A stretch of DNA of 64,000 bases from Frigoribacterium sp. PhB160 (GTDB lineage Bacteria; Actinomycetota; Actinomycetes; Actinomycetales; Microbacteriaceae), in contig NZ_RKIE01000001.1 of assembly GCF_003751785.1 (NCBI RefSeq), positions 1,527,564-1,591,563 of the forward strand. Direction: 5' to 3'. A program made the position numbers and the translations under genes. Position 1 is the stretch's first letter; the number at the start of each line of letters is the position of its first letter. Below, piece after piece: positions 21,492 to 34,845 of this stretch. The notes beneath the pieces were generated by a model. That model did not search any database, was not told where the DNA came from, and was given only the letters and a program-made list of their open reading frames with translations.

Positions 21492-22265
21492 GTGCTCGGC
21501 GACCTGTACGCGGGCGCCGTCGCCGATGCCGAGGCGCGCCGCGAGCTGCTCCCGTTCGCCGCGGTCGAGGCCGCGGCCCTCGACCGGGCCCCCGCCCTCG
21601 ACGCCCGTGCGGCCCTCGCTCCTGCCGACCGGGTGAAGGTCATCGCCGAGGTGAAGCGGGCGAGCCCCTCACGAGGCGACCTGTCCGCCATCGCCGACCC
21701 CGCCTCCCTCGCCGCGTCCTACGCCGCGGGCGGCGCCAGCGCGATCAGCGTCCTGACGGAGGGCCGCCGGTTCAAGGGCTCGCTCGCCGACCTCGAGGCC
21801 GTGCGCGCGGCCGTCGACGTGCCGGTCCTCCGCAAGGACTTCATCAGCGACCCCTACCAGGTCTTCGAGGCCCGCGCCGCCGGCGCCGACCTCGTGCTGC
21901 TCATCGTCGCGGGGCTCGAGCAGGCCCGCCTCGTCGAGCTCCACGATCTCGTCCGCGCCCTCGGCATGACGGCCCTCGTCGAGACCCACTCGGCCGACGA
22001 GGTCGTCCGCGGCCTCGACGCGGGTGCCGAGGTGCTCGGCGTCAACGCACGCGACCTCAGCACCTTCGAGCTCGACCGCGACCTCTTCTCCCGCCTCGCC
22101 GACGGCATCCCGGCGGGCGTCACCCGCGTGGCCGAGAGCGCCGTGGCGTCCCCGGCCGACGTGGCCCACTACCGCCGGTCCGGTGCCGACGTCGTGCTCG
22201 TGGGCGAGGCCCTCGTCACGCACGGCGACCCCGTGTCCGCACTCACGAGCTTCCTGGAGGTCTGA
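21492..22265 (+). CDS. trpC: Indole-3-glycerol phosphate synthase
   Basis: 257 residues, a TIM barrel, monofunctional (not fused to TrpF). It closes the pyrrole ring to give indole-3-glycerol phosphate. Catalytic Lys and Glu motifs are visible: [49 protein letters not shown] and [13 protein letters not shown]. The GTG start follows the preceding stop with no gap and has no clear ribosome site, so reinitiation is likely. It joins trpB as TGATG. trpD and trpF are not in this window. Confidence 0.96.
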   Translation: MLGDLYAGAVADAEARRELLPFAAVEAAALDRAPALDARAALAPADRVKVIAEVKRASPSRGDLSAIADPASLAASYAAGGASAISVLTEGRRFKGSLADLEAVRAAVDVPVLRKDFISDPYQVFEARAAGADLVLLIVAGLEQARLVELHDLVRALGMTALVETHSADEVVRGLDAGAEVLGVNARDLSTFELDRDLFSRLADGIPAGVTRVAESAVASPADVAHYRRSGADVVLVGEALVTHGDPVSALTSFLEV

Positions 22266-23473
22266 TGGCACTGCGCGACGAGACGGGGCCCTACTTCGGG
22301 TCCTTCGGCGGCCGCTTCGTCCCCGAGTCGCTGGTGGCGGCCCTCGACGAGCTCGACGCCGCCTACACGGCGGCGGCGACCGACCCCGAGTTCCAGGCCG
22401 AGCTGGCGGCGCTGCACGCGACCTACACGGGTCGTCCCTCGATCATCACCGAGGTCCCGCGTTTCGCCCAGCACGCGGGCGGCGCGCGCATCATCCTCAA
22501 GCGCGAAGACCTGAACCACACGGGCTCGCACAAGATCAACAACGTGCTCGGCCAGGCTCTCCTCGCCCGCAAGCTCGGCAAGACGCGCCTCATCGCCGAG
22601 ACCGGTGCCGGGCAGCACGGCGTCGCGACCGCCACCGCCGCCGCGCTCTTCGGCATGGAGTGCGTCGTCTACATGGGCCAGGTCGACACCGAGCGCCAGG
22701 CGCTCAACGTCGCGCGGATGCGCCTCCTCGGCGCCGACGTCGTCTCGGTCACGACCGGGTCGCGCACGCTGAAGGACGCCATCAACGACGCCATGCGCGA
22801 CTGGGTCGCCAGCGTCGACACGACGCACTACGTGCTCGGCACGGTCGCCGGCCCCCACCCGTTCCCGGCGATGGTGCGCGACTTCCACAAGATCATCGGC
22901 GAGGAGGCCCGCCGGCAGGTCCTCGAACTCACCGGCGCCCTGCCCGACGCCGTCGCGGCCTGCGTGGGCGGCGGCTCGAACGCCATGGGCATCTTCCACG
23001 CGTTCCTCGACGACCCGTCCGTCGAGCTGTACGGCTTCGAGGCCGGCGGCGACGGCGTCGAGACCGGGCGGCACGCCGCGTCGATCACCCTCGGCCGCAT
23101 CGGCAACCTGCAGGGCACCAAGTCGTACCTGATGCAAGACGAGGACGGCCAGACCCTCGAGAGCCACTCCATCTCGGCGGGCCTCGACTACCCCAGCGTC
23201 GGACCCGAGCACGCCTGGCTCGCCGAGTCGGGCCGGGCGAAGTACGAACCCATCACCGACGCCGAGGCGATGGCCGCCTTCAAGCTGCTGACCCAGACCG
23301 AGGGCATCCTCCCCGCGATCGAGTCGGCGCACGCGCTGGCCGGGGCGATCAAGCTGGGCCAGCGTCGCCCCGACTCGACCATCCTCGTGTCCCTCAGCGG
23401 GCGCGGCGACAAGGACGTGGCGACGGCGAGCCGGTACTTCGGCGTCCTCGACGAGGAGGCGCAGCAGCTGTGA
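22265..23473 (+). CDS. trpB: Tryptophan synthase beta chain
   Basis: 402 residues. PLP enzyme that joins indole and serine. The PLP Lys lies in [14 protein letters not shown], the phosphate-binding glycine loop in [12 protein letters not shown], and the alpha-beta contact region in [10 protein letters not shown]. The sequence is of the standard TrpB1 type that pairs with TrpA. The ATG start has GGAGG 6 nt upstream inside trpC. The GTGA overlap with trpA is typical of the stoichiometric pair. Confidence 0.98.
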   Translation: MALRDETGPYFGSFGGRFVPESLVAALDELDAAYTAAATDPEFQAELAALHATYTGRPSIITEVPRFAQHAGGARIILKREDLNHTGSHKINNVLGQALLARKLGKTRLIAETGAGQHGVATATAAALFGMECVVYMGQVDTERQALNVARMRLLGADVVSVTTGSRTLKDAINDAMRDWVASVDTTHYVLGTVAGPHPFPAMVRDFHKIIGEEARRQVLELTGALPDAVAACVGGGSNAMGIFHAFLDDPSVELYGFEAGGDGVETGRHAASITLGRIGNLQGTKSYLMQDEDGQTLESHSISAGLDYPSVGPEHAWLAESGRAKYEPITDAEAMAAFKLLTQTEGILPAIESAHALAGAIKLGQRRPDSTILVSLSGRGDKDVATASRYFGVLDEEAQQL

Positions 23474-24288
23474 CCGACACCGCCCCCGCCGCCGAGACCG
23501 GCAGCAAGGTCGCCGCGGCGATCCGCGCCCGCCGCGACGCCGGCAGCGGCGCCGTCATCGGCTACCTGCCCGTCGGCTTCCCCGACCTGCAGACCAGCAT
23601 CGACGCCGCCGTGACCCTCGCCGAGAACGGCGTCGACGTCATCGAGCTCGGCGTGCCCTACTCCGACCCCGTCATGGACGGTCCGGTGATCCAGGCCGCC
23701 ACGCAGCGCGCGCTGGCCGAGGGCTTCCGCGTGCGCGACGTCTTCACCGCCGTCCGCGAGATCACCTCGCGCACGACGGTGCCGGTCGTCGTGATGACGT
23801 ACTGGAACCCGGTCGAGCAGTACGGGGTCCAGCGCTTCGCCGACGACCTCGCGGCCGCCGGGGGAGCCGGGCTGATCACGCCCGACCTCATCCCCGACGA
23901 GGCCGGCGCCTGGCTCGCCGCCTCCGAGGCCGCCGACCTCGACCGCGTCTTCCTGGCGGCTCCCTCGTCCAGCGACGCGCGCCTCCGGCAGTCCGTCGAG
24001 CGCAGCCGCGGCTTCGTGTACACCGTCTCGACGATGGGCATCACCGGTGCCCGTACCGACGTCGACTCGGCGGCGCACACGCTCGTCGACCGGCTGCGGG
24101 CGGCGGGCGTCGAGAACGCCTGCGTCGGTCTGGGCATCTCCACCGCGCAGCAGGTGCGCGAGGTGCTCGAGTACGCCGACGGCGCCATCATCGGCTCGGC
24201 CTTCGTCCGCGCGCTCGGCGAAGGCGGGCTCGTGAGGCTCGCCGAGGTCGCCGCCGACCTGTCGTCCGGCGCCGACGTCCGCGCGTGA
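23470..24288 (+). CDS. trpA: Tryptophan synthase alpha chain
   Basis: 272 residues, a TIM barrel that cleaves indole-3-glycerol phosphate to indole and glyceraldehyde 3-phosphate. The catalytic Glu is in [19 protein letters not shown] and the second catalytic Asp is supplied by the same stretch. [14 protein letters not shown] and [10 protein letters not shown] are the phosphate-site loops. The GTG start overlaps the trpB stop. It is the last gene of the trp segment; lgt follows 87 nt later with its own -10 box. Confidence 0.97.
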   Translation: MTDTAPAAETGSKVAAAIRARRDAGSGAVIGYLPVGFPDLQTSIDAAVTLAENGVDVIELGVPYSDPVMDGPVIQAATQRALAEGFRVRDVFTAVREITSRTTVPVVVMTYWNPVEQYGVQRFADDLAAAGGAGLITPDLIPDEAGAWLAASEAADLDRVFLAAPSSSDARLRQSVERSRGFVYTVSTMGITGARTDVDSAAHTLVDRLRAAGVENACVGLGISTAQQVREVLEYADGAIIGSAFVRALGEGGLVRLAEVAADLSSGADVRA

Positions 24289-24314
24289 CGTCCGGCCCCC
24301 TCGCCGCCTCGCGC

Positions 24315-24320
24315 TAGAGT
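24315..24320 (+). promoter_or_regulatory. Probable -10 box of lgt (TAGAGT)
   Basis: TAGAGT lies 55 nt before the lgt GTG. Transcription would begin near 24327, with a leader of about 50 nt containing a GAAAGG ribosome site. No good -35 is seen. Confidence 0.4.
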
Positions 24321-24375
24321 CGTCCCGCGCCGGTCCGCCGGTGCCTCCCGTTCCCCCTGAAAGGCGTCCCCGCCC

Positions 24376-25374
24376 GTGTCCGTTCTCCTGAGCATCCCGA
24401 GCCCGTCGGTCGACTGGCAGTTCTTCGACCTGACGAACTGGATCAACTCGACCTTCGGCGCCTCGCTGCCCGGTTCGCTCCGCATCCACGCGTACGCCAT
24501 CTGCATCCTCGTCGGCATCGTCGCGGCGGCCGTCATCACGAACAGGCGACTCACGGCCCGCGGCGCCGAGAGCGGCGTCGTCATCGACGTCATGCTCTTC
24601 TGCGTGCCGCTCGGCATCGTCGGCGGGCGCTTCTTCCACGTCGTCACGCACCCCGGCGACTACTTCGCGGGTCAAGAGCTGTGGCACGTCGTCGCTATCT
24701 GGGAGGGCGGCCTCGCCATCTACGGCGCCCTGCTCTTCGGCGCGGTCGGCGTGTGGCTCGGCTGCCGCTACACCGGCCTGCGGTTCTCGGTCTTCGCCGA
24801 CGCCCTGGCACCGGGCCTCCTCGTCGCACAGGCGTTCGGCCGTCTCGGCAACTGGTTCAACCACGAGCTGTTCGGACTGCCGACCGACCTGCCCTGGGGC
24901 CTCGAGATCGAGACCTCGAACCCGGCCTACCCGACGGGGCTCCCCGAGGGCACGCTGTTCCACCCCACCTTCCTCTACGAGATCGTCTGGATGCTCGCCG
25001 GCGTCGGCGTCCTCATGCTCGCCGAGCGCTCGGCCCGGCTCCAGTGGGGCAAGGCCCTCGCCTTCTACCTCGTCTGGTACGGCATCGGCCGCAGCGTCTT
25101 CGAGTCCATCCGCACCGACCCCAGCCTGCTGTTCCTCGGCATCCGCACCAACGTCTGGGCGTCGTTCGCGGCGATCGTCCTCGGCCTCGTCATCTGGTAC
25201 CTCGCCTCGCGCCGCCACCCGGGCACCGTCCCCGGCGCGTACCTCCCGGGGCGGTCGCCGGCCGAGCGATCCGCTGAGGTACACTCGCACGACACGTACA
25301 CGGACCACGACGAACCCGAGTCGGTCAGCGTCGGGGCATCGGACGACGAGACCGAGCCCGCGACGCGTCCCTGA
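24376..25374 (+). CDS. lgt: Phosphatidylglycerol-prolipoprotein diacylglyceryl transferase
   Basis: 332 residues, an inner-membrane enzyme with about seven helices. It attaches diacylglycerol to the lipobox Cys of prolipoproteins. The Lgt signature [13 protein letters not shown] is present, with an upstream conserved Arg in [14 protein letters not shown]. The C-terminal 55 residues after the last helix are hydrophilic and rich in Asp/Glu/Ser/Thr, a common extension in actinobacterial Lgt. The lgt gene following trpA is a frequent actinobacterial order. The GTG start is supported by GAAAGG about 12 nt upstream, rather distant. Confidence 0.95.
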   Translation: MSVLLSIPSPSVDWQFFDLTNWINSTFGASLPGSLRIHAYAICILVGIVAAAVITNRRLTARGAESGVVIDVMLFCVPLGIVGGRFFHVVTHPGDYFAGQELWHVVAIWEGGLAIYGALLFGAVGVWLGCRYTGLRFSVFADALAPGLLVAQAFGRLGNWFNHELFGLPTDLPWGLEIETSNPAYPTGLPEGTLFHPTFLYEIVWMLAGVGVLMLAERSARLQWGKALAFYLVWYGIGRSVFESIRTDPSLLFLGIRTNVWASFAAIVLGLVIWYLASRRHPGTVPGAYLPGRSPAERSAEVHSHDTYTDHDEPESVSVGASDDETEPATRP

Positions 25375-25640
25375 ACGTGACGGGCACCGTCGACGACGAT
25401 GCCCCCGGCGACCACACCGCACGAGCCTCCGCCCCGGCGGCGGGCGACGGCGTCCTGCACGACCGCACCACCTCACGACCGCCACAAGCGGTCACGGGAA
25501 CCTCCGCTGAGCAGCGGCCCCGGACGACACACCGTCCCGGGCGCCGAGGCCAGACGCTCGCCGCACCCGCGGCGGCCACCCCCGACCCGGGCCGACGACG
25601 TCCCGACTCGCCTTCGGACTTCTTCGTGAGGACGGATCCC
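25375..25640 (+). other. gltB leader / lgt-gltB intergenic region (266 nt)
   Basis: The frame of gltB stays open through this stretch, but the encoded Ala/Pro/Arg-rich sequence does not look like a GltB propeptide, so I read it as untranslated leader. A TACACT -10-like box lies at 25280-25285 inside lgt. The hairpin CCGCT (25504-25508) / AGCGG (25513-25517) is small. I see no recognised riboswitch, and nitrogen-control operators could not be identified. Confidence 0.35.
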
Positions 25641-30213
<4,573 letters not shown>

Positions 30214-30221
<8 letters not shown>

Positions 30222-31671
30222 TCCCAAGGGATTCCTGAAGACGCAGGAGCGCGAGCTCCCGAAGCGTCGACCCGTGTCGGTGCGGCTGATGGACTGGAAG
30301 GAGGTCTACGAGCAGCAGCAGAGCGGCGAGCTCAAGCGACAGGCGGGCCGCTGCATGGACTGCGGCGTGCCCTTCTGCCACCAGGGCTGCCCCCTCGGCA
30401 ACCTCATCCCCGAGTGGAACGACCTCACCTGGCGCGACGAGGGACGCCAGGCCAGCGAGCGCCTGCACGCGACGAACAACTTCCCCGAGTTCACCGGACG
30501 CCTCTGCCCGGCGCCCTGCGAGTCGTCGTGCGTGCTCGGCATCAACCAGCCGCCGGTGACCATCAAGCAGGTCGAGGTCTCGATCATCGACGCGGCGTTC
30601 CAGAACGGCTGGGTCACGCCGCACCCGCCGGAGCGCCTCACCGGCAAGACGGTCGCCGTCGTGGGCTCCGGCCCCGCCGGCCTCGCCGCCGCTCAGCAGC
30701 TCACCCGGGCCGGCCACACGGTGGCCGTCTACGAGCGGGAGGACCGCATCGGCGGCCTGCTCCGGTACGGCATCCCCGACTTCAAGATGGAGAAGAAGCA
30801 GATCGAGCAGCGCCTCGCGCAGATGACGGCCGAGGGCACCCGCTTCCGTGCCGGCGTCGAGATCGGCCGCGACATCGCCTGGGACGACCTCCGCGCACGC
30901 TACGACGCCGTCGTGGTCGCCACGGGCGCCACCGTGCCGCGCGACCTGCCCGTGCCCGGGCGCGACCTGTCGGGCGTGCACTTCGCGATGGACTACCTCG
31001 TGCAGCAGAACAAGGCCGGCGCCGGCGACAGGGTCGACGACCAGATCTCGGCCGAGGGCAAGCACGTCGTCGTCCTCGGCGGCGGCGACACCGGCGCCGA
31101 CTGCATCGGCACGGCCCACCGCCAGGGCGCGCTCTCCGTCATCAACCTGGCGATCGGGCAGCAGCCCCCGACCGAGCGTCCGGAGTCGCAGCCCTGGCCC
31201 ATGGCACCGACGGTCTTCGAGGTCGCCAGCGCCCACGAGGAGGGCGGGGAGCGCGTCTTCCTGGCCTCCACCGTCGAGTTCCTCCGCAACGAGGTCGGCG
31301 AGGTCCGCGCCGTCCGGGTCGCCGAGACCGAGTACCTCGACGGGCGCCGCGTCCCGAAGAGCGGCACCGAGCGCGAGGTGCCCGCCGACCTCGTCCTCCT
31401 GGCCCTCGGCTTCACGGGTCCCGAGCGCGACGAGCTCGAGGCGCAGCTGCGCCTCCCGTTCGACGCGAAGGGCAACCTCGAGCGCGACGCGAAGTACCAG
31501 ACGACCGAGCCCGGGGTCTTCGTGACGGGCGACGCCGGCCGCGGCCAGTCGCTCATCGTCTGGGCCATCGCGGAGGGCCGGGCGACCGCCTCGGCCGTCG
31601 ACGCCTACCTCGAGGGCACCACCGTGCTGCCCTTCCCGGTCAAGCCCACCGATCGGCCGATTTCGGTCTGA
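30214..31671 (+). CDS. gltD: Glutamate synthase (NADPH) small chain
   Basis: 485 residues. It carries electrons from NADPH to GltB. An N-terminal Fe-S domain has the cysteine clusters [18 protein letters not shown] and [15 protein letters not shown] binding shows in [17 protein letters not shown], and NADPH binding in [17 protein letters not shown]. The C-terminal [18 protein letters not shown] closes the FAD site. The GTG start overlaps gltB (GTGGCTGA) with GGAGGT upstream. The gene pair is intact, so GS-GOGAT assimilation should work. Confidence 0.97.
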
Positions 31672-31689
31672 CCGGCTCCACGGCGGGAA

Positions 31690-31695
31690 TAGGGT
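31690..31695 (+). promoter_or_regulatory. Probable -10 box of pyk (TAGGGT)
   Basis: TAGGGT lies 49 nt before the pyk ATG. Transcription would begin near 31702, with a leader of about 43 nt and an AAGGAA ribosome site. A CTGACC stretch about 15 nt upstream is only a weak -35 candidate. Confidence 0.4.
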
Positions 31696-31744
31696 GGGGG
31701 GACGGGCCGCATCGTCCCCTCACCTCCCCACGAGTAAGGAACAC

Positions 31745-33193
31745 ATGAGACGCGCAAAGATCGTCGCCACCCTCGGGCCGGCGACGTCGAGCTACGAGAA
31801 CATCCGAGCCATCATCGACGCCGGCGTCGACGTGGCCCGCATGAACCTCAGCCACGGCAGCTACGACGTGCACGAGGCCGTGTACGCGAACGTCCGTCAG
31901 GCCGCCGACGACGCGGGTCGCCCCGTCGCCGTGCTCGTCGACCTCCAGGGCCCCAAGATCCGCCTCGGCAAGTTCGCCGACGGCCCCCACGACCTCGCCG
32001 TCGGCGACGTGTTCAAGATCACGGTCGACGACATCCTCGGCACGAAGGAGATCTGCGGCACGACCTTCAAGGGCCTGCCCCACGACGTCGCGCCCGGCGA
32101 CCCCCTCCTCATCGACGACGGTCGCGTGAAGCTCCGCGTCCTCTCGACCGACGGCACCGTCGTGACGACCGAGGTCGTCGTGGCCGGCACGGTCTCGAAC
32201 AACAAGGGCATCAACCTCCCCGGCGTGGCCGTCAACGTGCCCGCCCTTTCCGAGAAGGACGAGACAGACCTCCGCTGGGGCCTCGCCCTGGGCGCCGACC
32301 TCATCGCGCTGTCGTTCGTCCGCGACGCCGACGACGTCACCCGCGTCCACGAGATCATGGCCGAGGCCGGGCGCCGCGTGCCCGTCATCGCCAAGATCGA
32401 GAAGCCCCAGGCCGTCGACAACCTCGAGGCCATCATCGACGCCTTCGACGGCATCATGGTCGCCCGCGGCGACCTCGGCGTCGAGCTGCCCCTCGAGGCG
32501 GTCCCGATCGTCCAGAAGCACGCGGTCGAGCTCTCCCGCCGCATGGCGAAGCCCGTCATCGTGGCGACCCAGATGCTCGAGTCGATGATCTCCAGCCCCA
32601 TCCCGACCCGTGCCGAGACGTCCGACGTCGCCAACGCCGTGCTCGACGGCGCCGACGCGGTCATGCTCTCGGGCGAGACCAGCGTGGGCGAGTACCCGGT
32701 CATCACGGTGCAGACCATGGCCCGGATCGTCGCCTCAACCGAAGAGCACGGCCTGGAGCGCATCCCCCCGCTCGGCACCAAGCCCCGGACGCAGGGCGGC
32801 GCCATCACCCTCGCCGCCGCCGACGTGGCCGACTTCGTCCAGGCGAAGTTCCTCTGCGTGTTCACCGAGTCGGGCGACTCCGTCCGACGCATGTCGCGCC
32901 TCCGGCACTCGATCCCGATCCTCGCGTTCTCGCCGAACGAGGCGACCCGTCGGCGCATGGCGCTGAGCTGGGGCGTCCAGTCGTTCCTCGTCGAGAACGT
33001 GACCCACACGGACGCGATGTTCGAGCAGGTCGACGACATCCTCCTGGGCAACGACCTCGCGAAGGCCGGCGAGAAGGTCATCGTCATCGCCGGGTCCCCT
33101 CCCGGCATCGCCGGGTCGACGAACGACCTGCGCGTGCACCGCGTCGGCGACGCGCACGGCGAGGCGGCCCCCGCCTACGCCAGCACGTCGTAG
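31745..33193 (+). CDS. pyk: Pyruvate kinase
   Basis: 482 residues. It makes ATP and pyruvate from phosphoenolpyruvate. The N-terminal ATLGPATSSYENIRAIIDAG is the substrate region; the active-site signature VIAKIEKPQAVDNLEAI with the catalytic Lys is intact, and GIMVARGDLGVELP is the metal site. The C-terminal domain (about residues 350-470) is the effector domain. ATG 31745 with AAGGAACAC upstream is preferred over in-frame codons further upstream. A strong hairpin terminator follows at 33218-33264. Confidence 0.97.
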   Translation: MRRAKIVATLGPATSSYENIRAIIDAGVDVARMNLSHGSYDVHEAVYANVRQAADDAGRPVAVLVDLQGPKIRLGKFADGPHDLAVGDVFKITVDDILGTKEICGTTFKGLPHDVAPGDPLLIDDGRVKLRVLSTDGTVVTTEVVVAGTVSNNKGINLPGVAVNVPALSEKDETDLRWGLALGADLIALSFVRDADDVTRVHEIMAEAGRRVPVIAKIEKPQAVDNLEAIIDAFDGIMVARGDLGVELPLEAVPIVQKHAVELSRRMAKPVIVATQMLESMISSPIPTRAETSDVANAVLDGADAVMLSGETSVGEYPVITVQTMARIVASTEEHGLERIPPLGTKPRTQGGAITLAAADVADFVQAKFLCVFTESGDSVRRMSRLRHSIPILAFSPNEATRRRMALSWGVQSFLVENVTHTDAMFEQVDDILLGNDLAKAGEKVIVIAGSPPGIAGSTNDLRVHRVGDAHGEAAPAYASTS

Positions 33194-33217
33194 CGCACGC
33201 CGACCCGCGACTCGCCT

Positions 33218-33264
33218 CACGACGGCCCGAGCCCGACCACCACGGTCGAGCCCGGGCCGTCGTG
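33218..33264 (+). terminator. Strong two-part hairpin terminator after pyk
   Basis: CACGACGGCCCG (33218-33229) pairs perfectly with CGGGCCGTCGTG (33253-33264). An inner stem CGACC (33234-33238) / GGTCG (33244-33248) forms within. No U-tract follows, as is usual for actinobacterial terminators. Confidence 0.8.
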
Positions 33265-33293
33265 CGTCCGGGGCGTTCCGAGCCCGAGGCGCG

Positions 33294-33299
33294 TAGTGT
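33294..33299 (+). promoter_or_regulatory. Leaderless-type -10 box (TAGTGT)
   Basis: TAGTGT ends 6 nt before ATG 33306, so the mRNA would begin at or next to the start codon. No ribosome binding site precedes the gene. Confidence 0.5.
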
Positions 33300-33305
33300 C
33301 CTGCC

Positions 33306-33947
33306 ATGCCCGTCGGCGCCGACCACCCCAGCTGCTTCACCGCGTCCGGGCATCTGTACGTCGTGCCGTCGGACTCGGGGCTGAGCCGCGACGAGGTGCG
33401 CGAGCGCTGGCCCGGTGCGGGTCGGCGCCGCCGCGTCCGCCTCGGCGACGTCTGGCTCCTGACGGGGGGCGTGACCGGCGGGCTCTTCCTCGCGTCGGTG
33501 GCCGGGGGAGTGTGGCACGCCACGAGCGTGCTGAGCCTCGTCGCCTTCTTCGTGGCGGGCGGGCTCGTCGGCGCCGTCCTCGCCCTCGGCACCCGCAAGC
33601 TCTTCGACGACGACGCGTCCGGCACGGGGGAGGCGGACCGCCGGAGGCGCGGGTCGGCCCACCATCCCGTGCCGCTGCACGTCGTCCAGGTGCCGTGGGA
33701 CGTGGCCTGGGCAGCACCCGCGGACGCGACGGGCGACGAGCTGGCCCTGTGGTCGACCCTGGTCGTCCGGTACCGGGACGCCCGCGCGGCGTTCGCCTCG
33801 GGGGAGAGCCCGGCGGGCGACCCCAGCCGGACGGGCGACGACGTGCCCTCGGCGTCCGAGGAGATCGCACGGCTCGAGTCGGAGTACCGTGCGGCGACGG
33901 CGGCGTACGAGCCCGTCGCGCAGCTGTTGGGTCTCCAGGACAGGTAG
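33306..33947 (+). CDS. Hypothetical protein with two membrane helices
   Basis: 213 residues. I do not recognise the family. An N-terminal soluble part of about 45 residues (HPSCFTASGHLYVVPSDS) is followed by two helices near residues 51-70 (LLTGGVTGGLFLASVAGG) and 76-97 (LSLVAFFVAGGLVGAVLALG). A C-terminal region of about 110 residues ends in a predicted helix (SEEIARLESEYRAATAAYEPVAQLLG), possibly a coiled coil. Codon use matches its neighbours and it sits between two terminators as a single-gene unit. The leaderless -10 box and conserved-looking helices argue that it is a real gene. Confidence 0.65.
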   Translation: MPVGADHPSCFTASGHLYVVPSDSGLSRDEVRERWPGAGRRRRVRLGDVWLLTGGVTGGLFLASVAGGVWHATSVLSLVAFFVAGGLVGAVLALGTRKLFDDDASGTGEADRRRRGSAHHPVPLHVVQVPWDVAWAAPADATGDELALWSTLVVRYRDARAAFASGESPAGDPSRTGDDVPSASEEIARLESEYRAATAAYEPVAQLLGLQDR

Positions 33948-34062
33948 CGGTCGGACCGGCGATGCGGCGCCGGTGATCTCCGAGGTCCGAGCCCAGGGGG
34001 ACGTGCGCGATGCGCCCCGCCCGTCCCGCCGCCGGCATCGTCGTCGAACGCCCGGGCACGAA

Positions 34063-34096
34063 GAAGCCCCGGACCACTCACGTGGTCCGGGGCTTC
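34063..34096. terminator. Bidirectional terminator between the 33.3-kb gene (+) and cspA (-)
   Basis: GAAGCCCCGGACCAC (34063-34077) pairs perfectly with GTGGTCCGGGGCTTC (34082-34096), a 15-bp stem with a TCAC loop. It lies between two convergent genes and can serve both. There is no U-tract on either strand. Confidence 0.85.
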
Positions 34097-34150
34097 GTGT
34101 CAGGTGCGGGTCTCCCCGCTCCTTGTCGGCGTCACGAGGACGCCGCCGAG

Positions 34151-34354
34151 TCAGATGACGCGGATGTTCTCGGCCTGGAGGCCCTTGTTGCCCTGAGCGG
34201 TCTCGAACTCGACCTTCTGGTTCTCCTCCAGGTTGCGGTAGCCGTCGCCGGCGATCGCGGAGAAGTGCGCGAAGACGTCAGTGGATCCGTCGTCGGGGGT
34301 GATGAAGCCGAAGCCCTTTTCGGAGTTGAACCACTTAACGGTACCTGTTGCCAT
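34151..34354 (-). CDS. cspA: Cold-shock protein, CspA family
   Basis: 67 residues, a single cold-shock domain (five-stranded OB fold) that binds single-stranded RNA and DNA as a chaperone. RNP1 (KGFGFITP) and RNP2 (VFAHFSAI) are both intact, and the start [14 protein letters not shown] is canonical. The ATG has AAGGAACAAG upstream on the minus strand. The coding DNA is less GC-rich at the 5' end than the neighbours, as in many highly expressed csp genes. A long leader with a hairpin just before the ribosome site suggests control at the RNA level, as known for E. coli cspA. Confidence 0.96.
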   Translation of the reverse strand: MATGTVKWFNSEKGFGFITPDDGSTDVFAHFSAIAGDGYRNLEENQKVEFETAQGNKGLQAENIRVI

Positions 34355-34533
34355 TTTTCTTGTTCCTTCAATCAGAGTTGTCGATCCCGATTTCGGGATC
34401 GCTCGTCGCGGTGCTTTTTTGTCCGCTCCCTCTGAGAACGCCGCAGCCTCGACCTCAGCCCCCGGTGGGGACGTCGACCGTGGCACGTCGCGAGATACAA
34501 ATGCGTAACACAACAACCAGTCACCCCAGCCTA
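34355..34533 (-). promoter_or_regulatory. cspA promoter and long 5' leader
   Basis: On the minus strand a TAGGCT -10 box lies at 34533-34528, placing transcription start near 34521 and giving a leader of about 167 nt. The leader contains an A-rich stretch followed by a perfect 8-9 bp hairpin: CGATCCCGA (34382-34390) pairs with TCGGGATCG (34393-34401). It ends about 20 nt before the AAGGAA ribosome site. Long structured leaders are typical of cold-shock genes. The exact start site is inferred. Confidence 0.5.
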
Positions 34534-34633
34534 CTGCACGACCGGGCGGCCGACACAAGCGCCTGGCGAGAATGAGCCCGAGATCGCCGAGGATGCACGC
34601 TCTGCAACCGCCGGCCACAGGGAGGGACCCGCC

Positions 34634-34687
34634 GAGCACGGGGAAGGGACCGCACCGCGAGAGCACGGGAGAGGGGCCGCACCGCGT
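34634..34687. repeat. Two tandem copies of a 27-bp repeat
   Basis: GAGCACGGGGAAGGGACCGC... (34634-34660) is repeated next to itself at 34661-34687 with 23 of 27 positions identical. A partial, weaker third copy is discernible just upstream near 34614-34633. It lies between the tRNA-Leu 3' end and the cspA promoter. Otherwise 34534-34723 contains no gene that I can support. Confidence 0.6.
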
Positions 34688-34723
34688 GAGGCGGGGCGAT
34701 CGCGCCGCCCAGGTCGAGAACCG

Positions 34724-34806
34724 TGCCGGATGTGGGACTCGAACCCACACGCCCTCTCGGACAGAGCATTTTGAGTGCCCCGCGTCTGCCATTCCGCCAA
34801 TCCGGC
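34724..34806 (-). tRNA. tRNA-Leu (anticodon CAA)
   Basis: On the minus strand the gene reads from 34806 to 34724. The acceptor stem GCCGGAT pairs with ATCCGGC (7 bp). The anticodon arm GGGCA-CTCAAAA-TGCTC places CAA at positions 34-36, which decodes UUG leucine. A long variable arm (TGTCC GAGA GGGCG) marks a class II tRNA. The T arm is GTGGG-TTCGAGT-CCCAC. The 3' CCA is not encoded. UUG is rare in this GC-rich genome apart from its use as a start codon. Confidence 0.95.
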
Positions 34807-34823
34807 GCACGACGACCGGCCCC

Positions 34824-34838
34824 AGAATACCGTAGGCT
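34824..34838. promoter_or_regulatory. Back-to-back -10 boxes for tRNA-Leu (-) and pdtaR (+)
   Basis: On the minus strand TATTCT (34829-34824) would start the tRNA transcript about 11 nt before the mature 5' end. On the plus strand TAGGCT (34833-34838) ends 7 nt before the pdtaR GTG, giving a leaderless mRNA. The boxes are only 3 bp apart, so the two polymerases would compete for the site. Confidence 0.45.
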
Positions 34839-34845
34839 GATCGGC

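Noticed and set aside
25377-25640. N-terminal extension of GltB from GTG 25377
   Set aside because: The added 88 residues are low-complexity, would place the catalytic Cys far from the N-terminus and lack a ribosome site. ATG 25641 has one and yields a normal propeptide.
34382-34418. Plus-strand intrinsic terminator from the hairpin at 34382-34401 and the T-run at about 34414
   Set aside because: The T-run is 13 or more nt past the stem, and no plus-strand gene ends nearby. The hairpin is better read as part of the cspA leader.
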